Shown: positions 35,066 to 46,414 of the stretch, one piece after another
Position numbering within the stretch: the stretch's first letter is position 1
How the letters are laid out: each line of letters opens with the position of its first letter
Origin: Sporodiniella umbellata
Lineage: Eukaryota; Mucoromycota; Mucoromycetes; Mucorales; Rhizopodaceae
Length of the DNA stretch: 52,029 nucleotides
Direction of reading: 5' to 3'
Assembly (NCBI GenBank): GCA_025677835.1
Contig: JAIXMR010000144.1
Location: 1 to 52,029, forward strand
Notes under the pieces: model-generated
What the model saw: the letters and a program-made list of their open reading frames with translations, nothing else
Told to the model about the DNA's origin: nothing
Database searches by the model: none
Position numbers and translations under genes: made by a program

Positions 35066-37778
35066 TTAGAATCCGTCAAGCTCAACAAACTCACTCAAAT
35101 CCCAATCAGTACCGAGGCTTAGCTTTTCTGTATCAATCCAAGCCAATTCCTCTTCCTCTGTTACTTGCTTTTTTATAGGAACCGCAAGCTCATCCAGATT
35201 GCAAGACACACCAAACGACTTATCCTCATAACCTTCTTTAAAACATCCTTTTAAGTTACGATCAGCGCTCTCACCTGAACTGTGTTCATTTGAAGTAGCT
35301 GTAGTACTCATCACCAATCTGTTCGGTATGGATCTACTTTGGCTCAACTCTAGCTCCGTCTTGTCCCCTTGACGTTTTTTTATAGATGTACCAGCTTGCT
35401 TTGTCTTTGTTAAAAGACTTTCGTTTTTTTTAGAAATATTGTCGTCAGAGCATATTTCAGGCTGTGGTTCACAAGTATTCTGACTTGGAATTTTTTTCTC
35501 AGAGTACTCAATACTGGAGACTTCAGATAGCATTTGTGACTTGAGGCTATCAGACTTATTTTTAGTGCAAGACGGTTTAGCTACGTTCGCTTTTCCTTCA
35601 GGCCCCAGCGCTTGATCAACTTCAGAGCTCCCACGTTTCTGTCGTTTAAAATCTGGGAGACGAAGCTCAATGCTATTCCTTTTTATGCTTGTGGGCGATA
35701 GGCTGGATGTTGGGTCTGAAAACAGCTGTTCTGGTTGATCATCAGCATTTGAGGAGCCGGCCAATGACTGTTCTTGGAGAAAGTTCAGAGGATTTGAAGC
35801 TGTATTCAGCTCCTGTTGACTGAACTGCTGTAACGTCTGCCTTTCAGATGCCTGTCTTTGCACCATCATTTGTTGCATCAATTGTTGGCGAGCCATGTGT
35901 TGCTGAATGGTTTGCTGCTGCATCATATACTGCTGTTGCAAAAATTTTTGCTGCATGGCTTGCTGTATAAGCTGTTGTTGCTGTGACGCTTGATATTGGG
36001 TTGCTTGAGGCTGGTTCATCTGCTGCATCAGCTGCTGCTGAAGAAACTGCTTTTGTAAATACTGATCTTGAGCCCTCATTGGTTGCGATAATGATTGTTG
36101 TGGTAATACCTGGTGGGGTAATGCCTGGTGGGGTAATGCCTGGTGGGGTAATGCCTGGTGGGGTAATGTTTGATGAGATAGTGGCTGTTGCGGCAACTGA
36201 TACTGTGACGACTGTTGCTGCATTGGCCGCTGCTGTTGGAGTATTTGCTGAGGTTGCTGAATCTCTTGCTGTTGTTGTAGTGTTATTTGTTGTAATGGTA
36301 TTTGTTGTTGCAACGAAATTTGCTGTTGTAAAGACATTTGCTGTTGTAAGGATATTTGCTGTTGTAACAATGTTTGTTGTTGTATTGATAGTTGCTGTTG
36401 CGATGGCATTTGCTGTTGTAGTGACAGTTGTTGCTGTAGTAGAAGTTGTTGTTGTTTAGCAAGCTGATGCTGAGCGAACTGTTGTTGTTGAGACTGTTGC
36501 GACAGCAGTTTTTGCTGTTGTTGTTGTAAAATTTGTTGTCTCATTTGTTGCTGTTGCGCTATATATTGCTGTTGCTGTTGTTGTAAAGGATTGTCTGATC
36601 CAATGTTTCTTTTTAGCCAATTAAAATATCCTATCAACTGGCTTCTCAGCAAACAAGCCCTATCCAAATCTATGATGTACTTTTCTTGAGTAAGATGGTC
36701 AAATTGATCTTGAATCATATATTTCATTAAGATGATATTTCTTGCTGCACTGATGTTATTTGTCATTGACAAAAATACAGGTAAAAAGTGGTCAAGCTTA
36801 TCGTAAGTCAGTTTCATTTGTCGAATGTATTCTGCAATTGTCATTTTGTCTTGCTCAGATATGTTTTCTATAAAAGAACTATAGACTAAATTACCGTTAG
36901 CTAAATGGGTTTTACTGTGCCTGTAAAGCTCTTTGGTACCTTTTCTCTGGCGAATATCTTCATCCAATTGTTTTACCAAAGCAACTGCATTTTCCTTTGG
37001 TATACCAGACTGCCCTGCTATACCTGTATAAACATTGTTTGCCGCAGGCGCATTTTGGTATACTGTGGGTTCTGGGCTTGGTGTTTGATGGGAATACATT
37101 GAAATAGGGTTATATGACTGTGCTGGATCCATTTTATTAGACATAGTAGGTGTTGCACTAGTGTATGTGCTTGTAGCGCTTAATGGAGTAAGAGATGGAG
37201 TGCTTGCAATGACAGACTCATAAGGCGACGTTTGCTGAACCAGACAAGGATCATGTTGTAGTGGATACATCGTGGATTTTTGCTCAGGATTTTCTGGAGT
37301 ATAAACAAAACTATCGTTGATAAGTTTTGATTGGCCGGAATTCAGGGAGAACGACTTATTCAGACTGATACGGTCTTGCAATTTCTTGAACTGATCTGCA
37401 CGATGCACCATATAGTCGCTCTAAGAAAGCGAGAAAAATACAATCTCAACATCATGCATTGAAATACAAATATGAGTTTACCTTGTTAGCACAGCTACGA
37501 AGCAAATTCGATTCAAGACTAGTTGCCGTAGCATATACCTCATTTTCAGGGATATCGGGATATATACATTGTAAAGCAGAACAACTAAAATAGCTTTTAA
37601 AAACCTACAGATACAAATGCAAAAACACAACTTACTATTGACTTATAAAATTGGTTCGGTCAGTGATTATAACTTCGTCTCTCCAGGTATTATCCGAGTC
37701 CTCATTTTTTAATAGTAAATTGTGGTTTTCGCATTCTTGTTTATTGTTCATTGCCAACTGAGGATTTTGAGTATTCAT
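35066..37778 (-). CDS. MED15: Mediator tail subunit Med15/Gal11 type (KIX plus polyQ)
   Basis: Three exons on the minus strand: 37778-37636, 37593-37482, 37420-35066 (introns 42 and 61 bp), 2610 nt, 869 residues. The N-terminal 95 residues, split over all three exons, read as a KIX_2-type domain: DNTWRDEVIITDRTNFISQ, then PENEVYATATSLESNLLRSC and SDYMVHRADQFKKLQDRI. A middle region (about residues 220-360) is predicted helical (KMTIAEYIRQMKLTYDKLD). Then comes a very long glutamine-rich stretch, residues about 360-620, with five tandem LPHQA-type pentapeptides and many LQQQ units, and an acidic, aromatic C-terminus (LSEFVELDGF). KIX plus polyQ is the architecture of Gal11/Med15, which receives activator signals in the Mediator tail. 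Assignment rests on domain order and KIX pattern. The polyQ reverse frame gives a 158-codon shadow ORF. Confidence 0.78.
36102..36176. repeat. 15-bp minisatellite inside MED15
   Basis: Five tandem copies of a 15-bp unit (GGTAATGCCTGGTGG on the plus strand; first and last copies diverged), coding on the minus strand for repeated LPHQA pentapeptides. The middle copies are identical, which suggests recent slippage. Confidence 0.85.
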
Positions 37779-37865
37779 CTCGAAATGTCCGCAAACACAA
37801 AAAGAGAACGTTTGTTTTTTTGCTTAATTTTTTTAAAAAAATTTGTAGGTTTTTCTGGGGTATTT

Positions 37866-37886
37866 TATATATATATATATATATAT
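37866..37886. repeat. AT dinucleotide microsatellite
   Basis: About ten TA units in the 252-bp spacer just upstream of the MED15 start and downstream of the PH-domain gene stop. Confidence 0.8.
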
Positions 37887-38030
37887 GTATGTTAAATATA
37901 TTTATATAATGTTTATTTTTCGAGAAAGGTAAAATAAAGAAGTTGGAAGAAAAAGCAAGGAAAAATGAATGAGCGGCGGAAAAAAAACAAAAAAACATAC
38001 GCCAGAACAAGTCCTGGAATCACGTGACTA

Positions 38031-38870
38031 TCAGCCTAAGGTGCCATCAAATGGTCGGCGATCTGGCTGGTGCATGTGACGTCGATGTCTAATTCGCAAA
38101 GTAATAAATTGAGGCATATCTCTATAATCCAGATCTGAACTTATATTGATTGAGCTTTCTAGTAATTCAATCCAAGTTAATTTTTCCATTTCTGTATATG
38201 CTTTGATCAAAAATTGAGGTCCATTCGCTATGCTCAATCGCAGTACATGTCGGTGTTTAATATAATCCGTCGCTACTGCAACTTGGGCATACTGCATTGA
38301 CCAAGACCAGACGGGATGTGAGCTTTTTTTGTATTTTGGGTTGCATTTAAAGGCCTGTACAAGCGTCCCAAATATCCTTATGTAAAGAAACCTGTACAAT
38401 ATGAGAAACATAAATATCTACTTTCATTTGTGACACTTTTGTACCTCCAAGGTCTGTTGGTGGAACGTACTCCTGGCTTAGTCTGTTCACATTTGACATA
38501 AGCCGGAGCTATCTTTTCCAATGTACACACATAATTCGGTAGCTTTTCGAATCCTTCTTCTTCTCTCGGTAGGACAATACGGTCGCTCATAGAATTTGGA
38601 AACTGAAATGCCCATGGATGCGATTTATCATCGTAGCTAGGCGGCAAGGTATATTTTATTGATGCAGGCAACGGTAAAGATATTGAGGATGAGTTTGCAT
38701 GACTAAATACTTTGCTTTTTGAAAAACTCCGTAAAGACCAGCTACTTTTTTTTGTTCTTAAAGTTTTAGAAACTAATTTATAAAAGTAAGCTCGTCAGAA
38801 CCAAACAAAGTTGCTAACCGTTTGATAGATTTTTTGAAGCAGAAGTACAGATAGGGGACAAAGCTAACAT
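38031..38870 (-). CDS. Small PH-domain protein
   Basis: Three exons on the minus strand: 38870-38819, 38772-38445, 38391-38031 (introns 46 and 53 bp), 741 nt, 246 residues. The N-terminal 75 residues are basic and Ser-rich (KKSSWSLRSFSKSKVFS). From about residue 88 (SDRIVLPREEEGFEKLPNYV) a pleckstrin-homology fold follows: RFLYIRIFGTLVQAFK across the second splice, SMQYAQVAVATDYIKHRHVL, GPQFLIKAYTEMEKLTWIEL (the conserved C-terminal PH helix with its Trp), then INISSDLDYRDMPQFITL and a basic end. PH domains of this fungal type bind phosphoinositides and place proteins at membranes; the partner is unknown. The ATG at 38870 is the first in frame, in a short first exon supported by a good donor/acceptor pair. 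Confidence 0.82.
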
Positions 38871-41808
38871 AAAAAGAATATTTACAACAACACTTGGAAA
38901 AAGAAAGAGTAAAGAAAACAAAACGGAGCTTTATACCGTTGGCAAGAAGTTTAATTTAGCTAAAAATAAAAATTGAGACGACGGAATCCACGACGTATGG
39001 GGCAAAACAAACTCTTCGTTTTATTTAATTTTCGTTTTTAAGCTGAAGTTCTGATGACAGTTTGGATATTTTTGATCAATTTTTTTTTTTTGATAGGTTC
39101 CTGATACTTTTGTTGTTATACCCAAGTAATTTTTGCACATTTAGTATGTTAGGCTCTTACTTCAGTATCACGTAAAAAAAAGCTTGGAAAGCCATTGCAT
39201 CAACACCTTAGTTACTCAAAATCATGTTATAAACAAAAGATGTAACAAATGAATCAGATTCTTTAAAAGTTCATTTATATGAACACAAAAAGACCTTGAC
39301 GAAATACTTTGATAATAGGTAAAGCATCATGTATAAAACATAGAAAGAACGAGCGCTCTGAAAAAGCATAAATGAAACTACGAATTGCATGGTATATCAA
39401 CGGAGGCAAAAGAAGACACTAGTTCGTGTTACTAGGAGCATATTCGAGATTACTAGTAGAAATGACTAAAAAATGATAATACATTTGATACGAGAAATCC
39501 CAAACTGTGTTATACAGCTTGTTTTTTTAGTGACTCCTATGAACAAGTCAGATATCGTACTACATAATTTAAAAACTATCAAAGATGTGCAGTCAGTTTT
39601 GTAGGACTTTGATAAAGTCTGAAAAACCTTTCCTTTTTTATAAAACAAAATTAGGACTGAAACAGAGGTTATATGTAGTTAAGCGACACAACTCGCTATA
39701 TTCTTTGTCACATATGCAAATTAAAACCTAGATACATACACTATGCATGTAAACTCTACTAGCTAATTTTTCTGTCTCACACACGGCAAATTCCCCTTTT
39801 TTGCGGATTGAATAACTTTTTGTCGTTTACCTAATTAAAATAACATATTAAAAAGCAATACGGGTATAGCATTTAGAACCAGTAATTCAGTTTTAATACA
39901 TGAAAACCCCATTAGAAAGATGCACCAATCAGCCACCAACAAGTTGAAAGGAACTGTTTATTTTTTAGCTCACATCATACAAAAACTTGAAATTACAAAA
40001 AAGTCCACATAAATCACTGTGTTCAGTAAATCACTTTCTGTGTAACACTGTCAATATCAAACAGTTGTTTTTATCTCACTTGGCAACTTTCTTAAAAGTT
40101 TTTTCGTAGTGATGTATGAAAGCACTAAGACCTTGCTTGCTGATTTTTTGGTGCTTAAGGTAATAACCATCCATGAAAAAAATTCAATACATATTGCTTT
40201 GTATGCATTAGGAGCCAAACAGCTGAAGCATGTGCTGGCTCTAGACATATTTTGTGCACATGTATGTTTGTATAGTAATATATACACTGATATCATTCCT
40301 TTACTTTATCCTCTAATGGTCATTTAGCAAAAAAAAAATCATTTTGATCATAAAGATATAGGGCGCGTTAATGGATAGTGGTCTTTTTTAACCAAGGGGC
40401 AAGAAGGAAGATATATAGGAACTTAGCTCCTTTTTTCTTTTTTAAAAAAAGCGTAGACTACAGCTAACTTTTAGTTAGATCAAAGATGTCAGATATCTTC
40501 GATACTAATTATTAGTGTTGCTAAACATTGCTTAAATACATTTAAAATCAAATGGCTTTAAATTCATAGACAATGTGATTGCCTATGTAAACAAAGATAA
40601 TTTTTTACTATTTTGTAAGTCTATTAAACCTTCACTAAAAAAAACCGCAACACTGTCTATAAAGTGATTTGAGGCTTTAATATAGAAAATCACGATAACA
40701 AAGCACATTTTTATAGGGGCATAAAACATTTTTCTATGTCTGTAGAGCTACGAAATACTATTCAGCGAACGTGCAATGTAAAATGAAGCCCAAACAGCCA
40801 AACTTACTCAATGTCGCAACGATGATGCGCATATTTTTAGAATAGAAAAAGGCTTTTTTTTAAAAAAAAAATACATACATACATACTGCTCACAACTTTA
40901 TTTTACTGGTTTCTTCTATCAACCTTGCATATTAGGAGTATTATCAAAAAAAGAGCTCCTCGACGTCTCATGATATTTAGAGACAATGATACGATTTCAA
41001 AAGTAAAAATAAACTCCCTTAATTGATAAATCTAGAAATTCCTTTGTTTAGTACTCGCCGTTTTTTGAGTCCAAAAAAACTTTATACAAGCAAACTATAC
41101 ACTAATTTTTCAAGGATTACATACTGTAGCCATTAAGTAAAATATGGTGTTTATTTTTGCACTATTAAAGTTAATAGATTCAATATTAGAGAAAAGCGGA
41201 AAGTATGTTGCAAATTTTTTAGTCTAAAAACACTAAGTATTCTAATTGTAATTTTTAGCATATACATCCTATCCAAAAGAGTTCAGGTTGTATCCAGATC
41301 TTGAAAAAAAATCTGTCAGAAATTATGGAGAAATCGATCAGTAACTAAGGAAGAAAAACCCAAATTTGAAGAACTTTACAAAATAGATGTATATTTTTTA
41401 TGGTTGGTATTATAAAGTGTGATATTGACTTTGGAACCGCTGTAACTAGTGATTTTCATTTCCGAGTTGGAACCGACACACTAAAAATTTAACGTCGACA
41501 AGAAGGTGTTGAACTCATTTTAAAAAGTAAAAATTATTTTATAGTCAAGCTCAATCAAGAGTATAATAACCTTTGCAAATAGCGCTTTGGACATTATATG
41601 ACTAAACCAACTGTTCAAAGCTATAAAAACTTGTTAATTAATGAATAAAAGAATCTGTATGAAAAATGTATAATAGAATTATATAGTAATTGTGATAGTT
41701 GAGAAATAGGTCGGTCAGCTGTAAAAACAGTTGTTATATTTTAATCGGAGTTTCTAAAGCAGTAGAAAATAGGGATTTCTGATAAACCATTTTTTGAGCT
41801 TCTGAGTA
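38871..41808. other. 2.9-kb gene-poor region upstream of VPS54
   Basis: AT-rich with homopolymers, a CATA tetranucleotide run (40872-40887) and one coding-like fragment (40109-40327, listed separately). The right end must hold the VPS54 promoter. I see no RNA gene or intact mobile element. Confidence 0.55.
40109..40327 (+). pseudogene. Possible coding relic, unknown family
   Basis: The frame reads MYESTKTLLADFLVLKVI, then HEKNSIHIALYALGAKQLKH and VLALDIFCAHV, more protein-like than its surroundings, and it continues upstream with GNFLKSFFV. There is no start context, no splice partners and no recognised domain. It may be a remnant of a repeated accessory gene. Confidence 0.25.
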
Positions 41809-44800
41809 ATGGCTACGTCTCTGAGCAACTTACCACCTTCAGAGTCTTCAAGTAACTCAAAAAGTCTTCCAAACAAACAGGCTTTTGAACCCTCAAACTA
41901 CATAACTTCTCCTGCCAACACTAATGCACCTACAATTCGACCACTTGCAAGAGAAAGACCTTACGCTAGAGAAGAGTACAACAATAGTAGCTCAAGACCC
42001 TCCTCAGTACGTTCTGGAACTTCTTATGGAAGAACACTAGGAAGATTAATTAACGGACATCATGTTCGTCATCACTCTAACTATTCGAGTTTCAGCACCA
42101 TTAGCGAAAGTGTTTTGCCTTGGACAACTCAAGACATTGGATTCAATGCCATCTCAGGTACAAAAATACGGGAGAAGGGACGATTAGAAAATGTTATTGA
42201 CTAAAACAAAAAGAAATAATACTAAAGGTGTTTTAAATGATCCTGCAAAACGTGCCCAAGACGTGCATAAGCCAAGCAAAGCGGACATCCCTTCAGTAAC
42301 TCATGTACCAATCTCCCGAATAAAAGCTGATGACTTCGATACTTATATGAGCCACATCGGCCCTGTATTTGAGCGTTATCACAATAACAAGCTATTGACT
42401 AAAAGTGCACCTATAACTTTGACAGAGGATGAAGATGAATCAGAAGAAGATCGACAACGTCATAGACGTGCTGGTAGAAATCCTTACAGTTTGCCTCAGC
42501 ACATTTTATCGAGCGAAAGTTTATTAGACGACGAACCAAAGACACCACCAAACGATCTGCCTATGTTGGAAAATGTTCCAGCAGTATTTTTCGAGCCCGA
42601 ATTTTTACTTGAAAATCCCCGTATATTTGATACTGTATGCGAAGGAGCAGATATAATGGAAAATGATGGCTCAGTTTTGACCATTTTACAAGAAAAACTT
42701 TCTTATTATTTGGATACTGTAGAAATACACCTTCTGCAAGAAATTGATAATAGATCCTCTTCTTTTTTTGAAGCTCTGTCGAATTTACAAGCCCTTCATC
42801 AGCAGACTATAGACTGTATATCACAAATTCATAAAATTCGACAAAAGATGAAACGTATGCAAGAGACGGAATGTAAAGATGGCTTGGAAGTAATTCGTCT
42901 TCAAGTACGGAAAAGAAACTTGGAGGAGCTTTGTCGCATTACTGAAGCAGTGAAGAAAATTAAGACAGTGCAACCTACAATACAAGCTCTGCTGAATATA
43001 GGCGACTATTTTGCTGCATTAGACCTTATTGAAGGTACCAAAAAAGCATTGAAAGATAACGACCTCAAGACGATTAAAGCATTGGCCAACTATTCTAGTG
43101 AATTAGAAGAGATGCAGAGATCAGTTAGTGTCACGATGCAAGACGATTTTCTTAGTGTTGTTTTGTCAGACTTTACATATAGCATAGAATCCACATCATC
43201 TAAGGAAGATTTAAAGGCACCAAATGAATCAGACAAAGTAGTGCTAGGAGATGAGTTGACACTAACACTTACGAATGACATCAAAGCGTTAGATCGTACA
43301 GACACACTGATCTATACACTTCAAAGCTATGAAGAAAGACTTATTATTGAAGTAAAAGACAAGATTAGAAGAACGTATCCCACGTCCGATACAGAAGCGC
43401 CAGAACAAAGTTTGACAAGGCATCTTAAGGCCATGGCATTTGTCTCTTTTTTTCAAATATTATTGGATGTATTCTTTATTCTAGTACAATCTATACAGAG
43501 AATTTCGGCTTACCACCAACTATTTGTTCAAATCTTGGAAAAAACTCCTAAACTGGAAAACAAACTAAAGTCTATTTTATTGTCTTTTGCTGAACTAGCA
43601 CATGTTCAATGTGGAAAACTCATCGGATCTAGGAGCGAGCAAAACGCATTGTTGAACCCTACAGATTTCTACCGGCTATCAAGTGTTCTTGAACTTTTCA
43701 TCAGAAAATGCGAGTCATACTGCGGCCCATGCATAGAGCTACAAAATATATTAATACATCAACAGAAGCTGTTTCTAAATCATTTTCATATGGAACGTGT
43801 AAAACAAGAAACACAGTTGATAGAAAACGAACAATGGGCAGTAAGCGAGGTACCTTCAGAGTTTCAAGCAATTGTGGATAGATTATGCGAAGGAAATTTT
43901 CACGAATTACTGAACGAAGATTTGAATCATTGCTCAGACAAAGAAAGCAAAAAGCATTTGATAATTAAAGAGCAAAGCTACTATGTTGTTGGCTGTACTT
44001 TAGTGATATTGAAAACATTTCAAGATTATGTAAAGTGCACTTTAAAACTACAGGGTGTATCAGCCATTGTTATACAGAAACTTATAGAGCTATTAAAGGT
44101 TAGACAAGGACCTACAGCACGAGCAAATACTGTATTACTAATTTCGATTAGCTATTTAACTCTAGAGTATGCCAAGTTATATTGGGCGCCGGGGCTATGC
44201 AATCTGCTGGCTTAAAGAACATCACGGCCAAGCACTTAGCGCTAGCTTCACAATCCATTGGTGTTGTGACAGCTCTGGTTCCTAAGCTTAAAGAATATTT
44301 AATTCCCTATATACCTGCAAATCAGCACGGGTTGATTTCTGAATTCGGTCGTATCCTAAAAGACTACAAGAATCATCAAAACGAAATACATATGAAACTT
44401 GTTTCTATTATGAACGAGAGGTTTACAGCTCATGTAAAAGCAATGCAATCCATTCAATGGGACGAGGAGGAGAAAGAAGACGATCTTGATAAGCGCGCAA
44501 ACATTTATATGGAGACACTAGTAACAGAGACTGTTCGCTTACATAAAGTACTTTCGAAATATCTTCCTATAGAAGACTTGAAGGTAAAGTAACATTAAAA
44601 AAGAAACCACAATTACAAAAACGCGCATACTAACTTTGCTACTAAGTTTATTATGTCAAATGTATTTGAGTCTTTTACAACACAGTTCTCTAAAGAAATA
44701 TCCGATATGCATATCAAAACCGAAAAAGGAAGAAATAGGCTAATGAAAGATATGGGGTTCTTTGTTGATAGATTAAACGCTTTACAGCATACAGACCCAC

Positions 44801-44850
44801 CTTCTAATGCCATTATAGAAGCAGTCAACGCTATATCTATAAATGTATAG
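41809..44850 (+). CDS. VPS54: GARP complex subunit Vps54
   Basis: Subunit of the Golgi-associated retrograde protein complex that tethers endosome-derived vesicles at the trans-Golgi. Four exons: 41809-42157, 42228-44098, 44152-44583, 44647-44850 (introns 70, 53 and 63 bp), 2856 nt, 951 residues. Ser/Asn-rich N-terminus with a basic HHVRHHSNY patch; FDTYMSHIGPVFERYH near residue 150; the helical-rod N-domain around residues 245-330 (LQEKLSYYLDTVEIHLLQEI, TIQALLNIGDYFAALDLIEG); and the Vps54 C-domain signature LFNSRVCQVILGAGAMQSAG then LKNITAKHLALASQS at the start of exon 3. Intron 2 (44099-44151) is placed by GATTAG|CTATTTAACTCTAGA, which restores LFNSRVCQ; the plain ORF reads through the donor into nonsense (NTVLLISISYL). 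The gene has a long isolated promoter region on its left. Confidence 0.93.
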
Positions 44851-45562
44851 TTATCAGAAAAAATATGCTATCATCACAACGTATAATAAATATGAGTCGT
44901 TTGTCTGGAATAAATTCTAACAGATTAGAAACAACTTGGAAAGACAAACAAGAAAAAAAAAAACTCTATAAACGTAATTGTTTTTATCTAAACATGTCGG
45001 AAACACAAGTTATACTGGAAAATGAAATTAGATTACTTTCTAAATATTTGAAGAAAAATTGAACAACTTAGTCTTAAAACCGCTTTCGAAAAAAGACACG
45101 TCTTTAAACTTCAAAAAAAAAAAAACAAAAAAAAATGAACCGCTTTAAATAAACTAACACAGTAAGCGCAGCGCCGATGGGCGGCGAGACCTCCTTTCTT
45201 GTACTATAAAAATGTTATTCTTATTTTGATTGGTTCAAGTTTAAAGACGTCTGCATGGATAACCGAGTCGGCACCTGTCCGTACCGGACAGTTAATCCAG
45301 TTGCTGTTGTCTCCGATTATGCTATTATCATACTGATGATAGAACAAACAAGCGATAACTGTAAGGAACGGCCTCTTTTTTCCACATCGTTAGGAATACC
45401 CCAAAGTATGTATAGCGGAGGATGGTTTGAGGGAGAGAAAAAAAAGGCATCAACGGATGGATGAGAAACACATGGAAATTTCTCATGTTTGAAAAAGAAT
45501 GGATGAAAGCAGAAAACAATTGCAGATACAGATCACAAATTAACAAATCTCCATAACTTAGC
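44851..45562. promoter_or_regulatory. RPS12 upstream region with CCG/CGG palindrome
   Basis: 712 bp between the VPS54 stop and the RPS12 ATG. The left part has a 65-codon ATG frame (44865-45062) rich in Lys with no domain, probably 3'UTR. At 45275-45291 a 17-bp dyad CTGTCCGTACCGGACAG (7-bp arms, 3-bp centre) stands in a locally GC-richer patch, 272 bp before the RPS12 start; CCG..CGG dyads are typical of Zn2Cys6 regulators. Ribosomal-protein gene control through it is inference. Confidence 0.45.
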
Positions 45563-46101
45563 ATGTCCGACCACGAAGAAGTTATTGACACCCAAGAAGT
45601 CGAAGTTGCTGTTGAAGCCTCCTCTGGTCAAATGTCAGTTGAGGATGCTCTTCAAGAAGTTCTCCGTCGTGCTTTGGTTCACGACGGTCTTGCTCGCGGT
45701 TTGAAAGAAGCTGTCAAAGCCTTAGACAGGTATATAGTTTGGTTTTTGACTTCAAAAAGAGTAAAGCTAACTAATTCCTTGTAAGACGTCAAGCTCACCT
45801 GGCTGTTCTTGTTGAATCTTGCACTGAGTCTGAATACCTTAAGTTGGTTGAAGCTCTTTGTGCTGAACATAATATCAACTTGATCAAGGTTTCTGATGCC
45901 AAGAAACTCGGTGAATGGGCCGGTCTCTGCAAGATCGATCGTGAAGGCAATGCACGCAAGGTTGTTGGATGCTCCTGTGTTGCAGTTACCGATTTTGGAG
46001 AGGAATCCGAAGCCATGAATGTTCTCTTGGACTGTAAGCTTTTTTTTTTTTAGAGAACCTCATGCTCATTTTTTTTAATATTAGACTTCAAGACTCGTTA
46101 A
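45563..46101 (+). CDS. RPS12: 40S ribosomal protein eS12
   Basis: Three exons: 45563-45729, 45786-46033, 46085-46101 (introns 56 and 51 bp), 432 nt, 143 residues, the usual fungal length. Acidic N-terminus, then [40 protein letters not shown] across the first splice, [39 protein letters not shown] and [19 protein letters not shown], all signature L7Ae-type eS12 sequence. The last exon supplies only five residues, ending YFKTR, and would be missed by a simple ORF call. Codon choice (for example GCT, GGT, CGT, AAG) looks more biased than in neighbours, as expected for a highly expressed gene. Confidence 0.97.
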
Positions 46102-46414
46102 ATCATCAAATGACCTTGTATTAAAATAAACAAACCGTTCAACCTTAACATATATTAGCTTTATCTTACGTCCTCAAAACGGCCCTCCTCGGCTTATTTG
46201 TCTGCGGATTCAGCAAAATCACCATCAGATACCCCACAATTTTTCTGTAACTTTCAACAAGAAAAAAACACATTTTTGCGCTTTAACACACCAGTTGAAT
46301 ACATTTTTTTTTTTTTATTTTTCGGTCATTGGAGATCTTTTGAAGTAGTTCTTCAACTTACATGAAAAGCTTATCGTCATTTTGTGTCAATGGGGACAAT
46401 GTAAACATGTTTTT
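46102..46414. terminator. Convergent 3' flanks of RPS12 and GEMIN5
   Basis: 313 bp between convergent stops, with T-tracts and AATAAA-like sequence at 46123-46129; no gene seen. Confidence 0.4.

Noticed and set aside
35983..36459. 158-codon plus-strand ORF rich in Val/Ala
   Set aside because: Shadow of the MED15 polyglutamine repeats read on the opposite strand.
44865..45062. 65-codon ATG ORF just after the VPS54 stop
   Set aside because: Lys-rich with no domain and only 14 bp from the VPS54 stop; more likely 3'UTR, though a small gene cannot be excluded.
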